Positions 6,239 through 10,898 of a stretch of 10,898 nucleotides of DNA are shown here, piece by piece. Below the pieces are notes generated by a model. That model had not been told where the DNA came from and ran no database searches. It saw only the letters and a program-made list of their open reading frames with translations. Numbering within the stretch: position 1 is the stretch's first letter; the number at the start of each line of letters is the position of its first letter. The stretch is taken from contig CATPAT010000256.1 in assembly GCA_955652155.1 (NCBI GenBank), positions 1-10,898 of the forward strand, read 5' to 3'. Both the position numbers and the translations under genes were made by a program. This stretch comes from an uncultured Chthoniobacterales bacterium (GTDB taxonomy: Bacteria > Verrucomicrobiota > Verrucomicrobiia > Chthoniobacterales > UBA10450).

Positions 6239-7648
<1,410 letters not shown>

Positions 7649-7653
7649 CGAAA

Positions 7654-8340
7654 ATGTTTGCGCCCGCACAATTCCTCAATCTCGAACACACGGCCCACCC
7701 GAAATTGTTCGAAGACCAAAGCTATGTCTGGAACGCGCTCAAACAAATCGCGAGTTATTTGCAATTTCGTTTGAAACCGGCGGTACTCGGCGAGCTCGTC
7801 GGTCGTCCGTTCATCAGCAGCAATGTGTTCGTTGGCCGCGGCACGATTGTCGAACAGGGCGCGGTTCTGAAAGGACCGGCCTGGATCGGCGAGAATTGCC
7901 AGATCCGCAGCGGCTGCTACGTGCGCGAGAATGTCGTCGTCGGCAATGGCGTCGTCATGGGCAATTCGTGCGAATTCAAGAACAGTATCATTTTCGATGA
8001 AGCTCAGGTGCCGCATTTTAATTACGTCGGCGATTCGATTCTTGGATTTAAAGCGCATCTCGGTGCAGGCGTCATTTTGTCGAACGTGAAACTCGATCAC
8101 GGCGAGATTAGCGTAGCCACAGACGAAAGTCCGATCGCCACCGGTCTCACCAAGTTTGGCGCGATTGTTGGAGATCGAACAGAGATCGGCTGTAACGCGG
8201 TGATTAATCCCGGCTCGGTTCTGGGACGCGATTGTTTGGTTTATCCAAACGTGAATTTTCGCGGCGTGCTGCCGGAGGGAAGTGTCGTGAAGCTGCGACA
8301 GGAATTCCAGATTTTAGAACGACGCGATCGCGGGAAATAG
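7654..8340 (+). CDS. Stand-alone left-handed beta-helix acetyltransferase, GlmU/ST0452 C-terminal type
   Basis: A 228-residue protein. About 45 N-terminal residues are helical in character. From about residue 50 to 210 there are hexapeptide repeats (NVFVGRGTIVEQGAVLKG, WIGENCQIRSGCYV, VVVGNGVVMGNS). EFKNSII (K109), VPHFNYVGDSILG (H121, Y124), LGAGVILSN and GLTKFGAIVGDRTEIG match the acetyltransferase half of GlmU and of archaeal ST0452-like sugar-1-phosphate nucleotidylyltransferases; H121 corresponds to the GlmU catalytic histidine in HLTYLGD. The nucleotidyltransferase half is absent. Likely role, by inference: N-acetylation of glucosamine-1-phosphate or a related amino-sugar phosphate for UDP-GlcNAc and envelope synthesis. 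The GlmU CNYDG segment is replaced by LSNVKLD, so the substrate may differ. It follows cysS by 5 bases. Confidence 0.8.
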   Translation: MFAPAQFLNLEHTAHPKLFEDQSYVWNALKQIASYLQFRLKPAVLGELVGRPFISSNVFVGRGTIVEQGAVLKGPAWIGENCQIRSGCYVRENVVVGNGVVMGNSCEFKNSIIFDEAQVPHFNYVGDSILGFKAHLGAGVILSNVKLDHGEISVATDESPIATGLTKFGAIVGDRTEIGCNAVINPGSVLGRDCLVYPNVNFRGVLPEGSVVKLRQEFQILERRDRGK

Positions 8341-8346
8341 CAGCTG

Positions 8347-8370
8347 GCTTGCCGAGCCGTAGCCTTGGAG
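8347..8370. repeat. Short intergenic repeat, copy 1 (GCTTGCCGAGCCGTAGCC...)
   Basis: Bases 8347-8370 closely match 9430-9452: GCTTGCCG[A/C]GCCGTAGC followed by TTGG[A/C]G, with one inserted C in copy 1. Both copies are intergenic: this one lies between the acetyltransferase stop and the tRNA-Ser 3' end. It looks like a fragment of a dispersed repeat rather than a coding or tRNA-linked element. Confidence 0.55.
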
Positions 8371-8453
8371 CAACGACGACGCAATGTTTCGAATTTCCGT
8401 TACGCGAATGAACAGGGCCAGACCACGCGTTTGAAACAATTGTGCCTGCGAGC

Positions 8454-8541
8454 TGGCGGATGGGGAGGGATTCGAACCCTCGGTGCCTTTCAGCACACAC
8501 GCTTTCCAGGCGTGCACAATCGACCACTCTGTCACCCATCC
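8454..8541 (-). tRNA. tRNA-Ser (anticodon GGA), CCA encoded
   Basis: On the minus strand a full class II tRNA folds. Acceptor stem GGATGGG (5' end at 8541) pairs with CCCATCC (8464-8458), followed by discriminator G (8457, the serine identity base) and an encoded CCA (8456-8454). The D-arm is ACA-GAGTGGTCGAT-TGT. The anticodon arm CACGC-CTGGAAA-GCGTG has anticodon GGA, reading UCC/UCU. The long variable arm GTGC-TGAAAG-GCAC is typical of serine. The T-arm is GAGGG-TTCGAAT-CCCTC. It lies 30 bases downstream of hemQ on the same strand and may be processed from a shared transcript. No obvious terminator is seen downstream. Confidence 0.97.
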
Positions 8542-8571
8542 CGACGGATCGAGGAATCGTAAGATCGACAA

Positions 8572-9387
8572 TCAGAGTTGCAAGCGGCGGAACAATTCGT
8601 CGAGCGGCAGTTGAATGCCGATGAAAAACTCGCCGAAGTCGGCGTATTCCGCGCTCACCGGATCGAAGCGCATCTCGTAAACGATCGCTTTGATCTGGAA
8701 AGTGTCTCGCGCAAACAAGGTCACGCCCCATTCGGCGTCGTCGAGTCCGGTTGAGCCGGTGATGAGTTGTTTCACTTTGCCCGCGTATTGGCGGCCGACT
8801 GTCGCGTGGCCTTTCATTAACTTGCGGCGTTCATCGTAAGGCAGCACGTACCAGTTGCGCTGTTCGCCGCGGCGCTTGCTCATATTATAAAAACAAACGA
8901 CCGGCCAATCGGGCAGCGGCGGATAAACACGCTCCCGCCGGTAATGTTTCATTCGCTCGCGAAAAATGTTTAACGCCTCCTCCAGCTTTGCCGGATCGCG
9001 CTTCGCCTCCGGATCGAGCGTCGCGACGTATTCTTCTTCGGTCGTGATGTATTCGCTTTCTTCGGTGAGCGACAAATAACTGTAGACCGGAGTGAGCACA
9101 TCGGCGCCCAAGGACAGCGAAAGTTGCTTCTCGATCTTGTTCGCATTTTGCAAATCGGGCGTGATCAACATGAAGCCGAGATCTGCTTTCGGCGTGACGA
9201 CACTGAGGGTGAGCAACTGCGTCGAATCCATTGCACGAACTTCCTGCACGATGGTTGCAAGATTCGTTTTCGCTGCATTCTGCTTCTCGCGGTTGAGCAA
9301 TTGCCATTGCCCATACTCGACGTGGTAAAACAAATGCAGACAGTGCCAGCCCTGTTCGGGAACCAGCGCCGCGTTCTTGTCGGTCAC
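8572..9387 (-). CDS. hemQ: Coproheme decarboxylase HemQ (chlorite-dismutase-like family)
   Basis: A 271-residue protein of normal length. HemQ oxidatively decarboxylates coproheme III to protohaem with peroxide, the last step of the coproporphyrin-dependent haem pathway, as a cytoplasmic pentamer. Motifs: WHCLHLFYHVEYGQW near the start, YNMSKRR (167-173), NWYVLPYDERRKLM (178-191), GHATVGRQYAGKVKQ (193-207) and GLDDAEWGVTLF. Y167, K171 and H194 keep the spacing of S. aureus Y145, K149 and H172 (catalytic Tyr, Lys, proximal His). The distal position corresponds to Q207, as in Firmicutes-type HemQ, rather than the arginine of true chlorite dismutases. The start is GTG at 9387; an in-frame TAG four codons upstream excludes a longer product. 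The gene follows the rhomboid-like gene after an 81-base gap. Confidence 0.93.
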   Translation of the reverse strand: MTDKNAALVPEQGWHCLHLFYHVEYGQWQLLNREKQNAAKTNLATIVQEVRAMDSTQLLTLSVVTPKADLGFMLITPDLQNANKIEKQLSLSLGADVLTPVYSYLSLTEESEYITTEEEYVATLDPEAKRDPAKLEEALNIFRERMKHYRRERVYPPLPDWPVVCFYNMSKRRGEQRNWYVLPYDERRKLMKGHATVGRQYAGKVKQLITGSTGLDDAEWGVTLFARDTFQIKAIVYEMRFDPVSAEYADFGEFFIGIQLPLDELFRRLQL

Positions 9388-9410
9388 AACGTTAATCTAA
9401 ATCGCAACAC

Positions 9411-9426
9411 CAAGATGTCGATCTTG
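9411..9426. other. Perfect 6-bp inverted repeat upstream of hemQ
   Basis: CAAGAT (9411-9416), GTCG, ATCTTG (9421-9426), located 24-39 bases upstream of the hemQ GTG on the minus strand. It could be an operator or a small hairpin in the leader. It is short enough to be chance and no regulator is identified. Confidence 0.3.
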
Positions 9427-9429
9427 CAT

Positions 9430-9452
9430 GCTTGCCGCGCCGTAGCTTGGCG
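9430..9452. repeat. Short intergenic repeat, copy 2 (GCTTGCCGCGCCGTAGC...)
   Basis: Diverged copy of the element at 8347-8370, followed by GAAGGCGGG, giving a GCCGTAGCTTGGCGAAGGCGG core. It occupies the spacer between the rhomboid-like gene stop (9469) and the hemQ start (9387). The continuation after TTGG differs between copies, suggesting decay or partial copies. Confidence 0.55.
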
Positions 9453-9468
9453 AAGGCGGGTCGATTCT

Positions 9469-10287
9469 TCAGCGGGTGGCGGTTTGCGCGGACGGCAGGT
9501 GCGCCACGCAATATTCTTCGCCATCGCTTGCGACACGGAAGTCCAGATTGGGATCCGTTAACTCGGTCGCACCGCAAACCGCGCATTTGTGAAGCGGCTC
9601 GGTCTCACTGCGGGCCTGATCCTCATAACGTTTTTGACGGCTGGAGACCTCGTGCCGATGCCGTGCTCGATAAATAAATTCCGGTCCGAAGAAAATTAGG
9701 TAATTGGCCAACGCCGCGATCAACGCTGCTCGATACGAGTTCGAATTGGTAAAAAATCCAAACAACAAGAACGCGCCGGCAATCCACGCCAGCCATTTTA
9801 TTCTGACCGGCAGAATGAACAGGATGTAGATGATTTCCTCCGGGTAAAAGTGGGCGAAGGCGAGGAACAACGACATCAGCAGCATCGAGTTCGAAAAATC
9901 ACTGCCGAAGAAAAATGCGGCCATGGTGGTCCCGATCATTCCGACGAGAAAATAAAGGGTGAGTCGGAAAGATCCCCAGGCGCGCTCGAGACCTTCCCCG
10001 ACCCACCAAAGAAACCAAAGCGCAAACAGGACCCATAACGGGCTCGTCGCTTGTGGAATGAAAATGTAAGTGATGAGCCGCCAAACTTCACCGTGGCGAA
10101 TGCGAACGGGATCGAGCGTGAGCATCGATGTAAAATCGGGAAGAGTTTGCACGTATCCCGCGCTGCCCGCGGTTTTCAGCAGCCAGGTCAGGCCGAAAAC
10201 GAGCGCTGCGAAGCCGACAAGAATGCGCGGTAATCCTCGAATCGCGAGAAAACCGAAACGGCGTTCAAGTTTGTCCAGCCAGTTCAT
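9469..10287 (-). CDS. Rhomboid-fold membrane protein, probably proteolytically inactive, with C-terminal Cys/His tail
   Basis: A 272-residue integral membrane protein. Hydrophobic segments lie near residues 20-39, 82-98, 108-127, 134-147, 152-180 and 186-206. The rhomboid hallmarks HGEVWRLITYIFIP (65-78) and WWVGEGLERAWGSF (94-107) are present, as is the ILPVRIKWLAW segment seen in rhomboid/derlin relatives. The catalytic GxSG serine motif is missing: the matching region reads SNSMLLMSLFLAF. The last membrane helix (SYRAALIAALANYLIFF) lacks the partner histidine. Hence a pseudoprotease, possibly binding membrane clients. A basic linker (207-222) leads to a tail with C235, C238, C260 and H263 (C-x2-C, C-x2-H), a plausible zinc site. 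ATG 10287 is the start. Divergent from gcvT; hemQ follows. Confidence 0.75.
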   Translation of the reverse strand: MNWLDKLERRFGFLAIRGLPRILVGFAALVFGLTWLLKTAGSAGYVQTLPDFTSMLTLDPVRIRHGEVWRLITYIFIPQATSPLWVLFALWFLWWVGEGLERAWGSFRLTLYFLVGMIGTTMAAFFFGSDFSNSMLLMSLFLAFAHFYPEEIIYILFILPVRIKWLAWIAGAFLLFGFFTNSNSYRAALIAALANYLIFFGPEFIYRARHRHEVSSRQKRYEDQARSETEPLHKCAVCGATELTDPNLDFRVASDGEEYCVAHLPSAQTATR

Positions 10288-10334
10288 CCCCGCGCACGGT
10301 AACGGCGGCGGCTGCGCTTGCCAACCGCATCAGC

Positions 10335-10356
10335 GGGCGATTGAGGTCAATCGCCC
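10335..10356. repeat. Perfect 9-bp palindrome in the divergent spacer
   Basis: GGGCGATTG (10335-10343), AGGT, CAATCGCCC (10348-10356). It lies between the rhomboid-like start (10287) and the gcvT start (10380), so it is in the 5' leader or promoter of both. There is no T-run on either side, so it is not a terminator. A motif of this kind (AGGGGCGATT ... AATCGCCC) is, to my knowledge, common as a dispersed intergenic palindrome; a regulatory operator is the alternative. Confidence 0.65.
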
Positions 10357-10379
10357 CTACCTATGCTAGGCTTTCACTC

Positions 10380-10898
10380 GTGACCGAGGCTGCGCAAAAA
10401 AAGACGCCGCTGTATAACGAGCACGTAAAACGCGGCGCGAAGATGGTGCCGTTCGCCGGCTGGCTGATGCCGGTTCAATACACAGGCATCGTCGAGGAAC
10501 ATCAGGCGGTACGAAATAATGTCGGTATCTTCGACATTTCGCACATGGGACAATTCGTCATTAGCGGTAGCTGCGCTGCCACATGGCTGAACACGATGCT
10601 GACCAACAGCATCGAGAAATTGGACGTCGGCCAGGGTCAATACACATTCTTGCTCAACGATGCCGGCGGAATCATCGACGATTTGATCGCGTATCGCATC
10701 GGCGACACTAAATTTCTGCTGGTCGTTAACGCAGCGTTTGTCGAAGAAGACTTTGCGTGGCTGGACCGACATCGGAGCGAGAATGTCAATCTCGGGGATC
10801 GCAGCGCGCATTTCGGCGGAGTCGCCATTCAAGGTCCGCGCGTTGCCGAACTCTTCGTCAATCTTCCGGCGCGAAATCATATTGTCGATGTCGAGATG
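10380..10898 (+). CDS. gcvT: Aminomethyltransferase (glycine cleavage T protein), 5' part; runs off the right edge
   Basis: 173 codons are visible from GTG 10380, open to the window end; the full protein is about 360-370 residues. The T protein of the glycine cleavage system transfers the aminomethyl carbon from lipoyl-H protein to tetrahydrofolate, releasing ammonia. Signatures: TPLYNEHV, MVPFAGWLMPVQY (22-34), EEHQAVRNNVGIFDISHMGQ (39-58), and NDAGGIIDDLIAYRI with the conserved acidic pair. GTG is the first usable start before the conserved region; AGG (10368-10370) is a weak Shine-Dalgarno sequence 9 bases upstream. The leader carries the 9-bp palindrome. gcvH and gcvP, if adjacent, would lie outside the window. 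Confidence 0.95.
   Translation, partial: MTEAAQKKTPLYNEHVKRGAKMVPFAGWLMPVQYTGIVEEHQAVRNNVGIFDISHMGQFVISGSCAATWLNTMLTNSIEKLDVGQGQYTFLLNDAGGIIDDLIAYRIGDTKFLLVVNAAFVEEDFAWLDRHRSENVNLGDRSAHFGGVAIQGPRVAELFVNLPARNHIVDVEM

Noticed and set aside
10335..10356. Bidirectional terminator at the 9-bp palindrome
   Set aside because: No T-run follows on either strand and both neighbouring genes point away from it.
10341..10367. TTGAGG / TATGCT as gcvT promoter
   Set aside because: Spacing is only 15 bases, both hexamers are imperfect and the -35 overlaps the palindrome; too weak to annotate.

Overview
The window reads as chromosomal housekeeping DNA from a bacterium, most likely a soil verrucomicrobiote (Chthoniobacterales-like). 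That placement is inferred from the gene set and order (trpB-yicC-gmk-coaC/coaB), a HemQ-type haem pathway in an apparently Gram-negative setting, weak Shine-Dalgarno sequences, GTG/TTG starts, and the style of the intergenic repeats. No 16S or other decisive marker is present. There is no phage, transposase, CRISPR array or defence system.

Left block, plus strand (1-4727): the 3' end of mutY, including its [4Fe-4S] motif, is followed by a short 7-base tandem repeat and then a tight run: trpB, yicC, gmk, coaC, coaB. Stops and starts overlap at trpB/yicC, yicC/gmk and coaC/coaB, which suggests one translationally coupled transcript. The usual fused CoaBC is two genes here. The run is followed by a 19-codon polybasic mini-gene, a small stem-loop region and a strong intrinsic terminator (4692-4724).

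Middle block, plus strand (4728-8340): an 8-base tandem repeat precedes an inositol-monophosphatase-family gene that overlaps ispF. A 200-base intergenic repeat-like element with inverted ends follows, then cysS and a stand-alone left-handed beta-helix sugar-phosphate acetyltransferase resembling the C-terminal half of GlmU/ST0452-type enzymes.

Right block: on the minus strand, a rhomboid-fold membrane protein without the catalytic motifs (with a Cys/His tail), hemQ (coproheme decarboxylase) and tRNA-Ser(GGA) lie in that order. They diverge from the 5' end of gcvT (plus strand), which runs off the right edge. A perfect 9-bp palindrome sits in the divergent spacer. Two diverged copies of a short repeat lie near the tRNA and upstream of hemQ.

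The genes serve unrelated core functions: base-excision repair, tryptophan, GMP/CoA, isoprenoid and haem synthesis, Cys-tRNA charging, cell-envelope sugar nucleotides and glycine cleavage. I found no new multi-gene system. The most intriguing pieces are the polybasic mini-gene with its structured 3' region, the pseudo-rhomboid, and the several families of small intergenic repeats.
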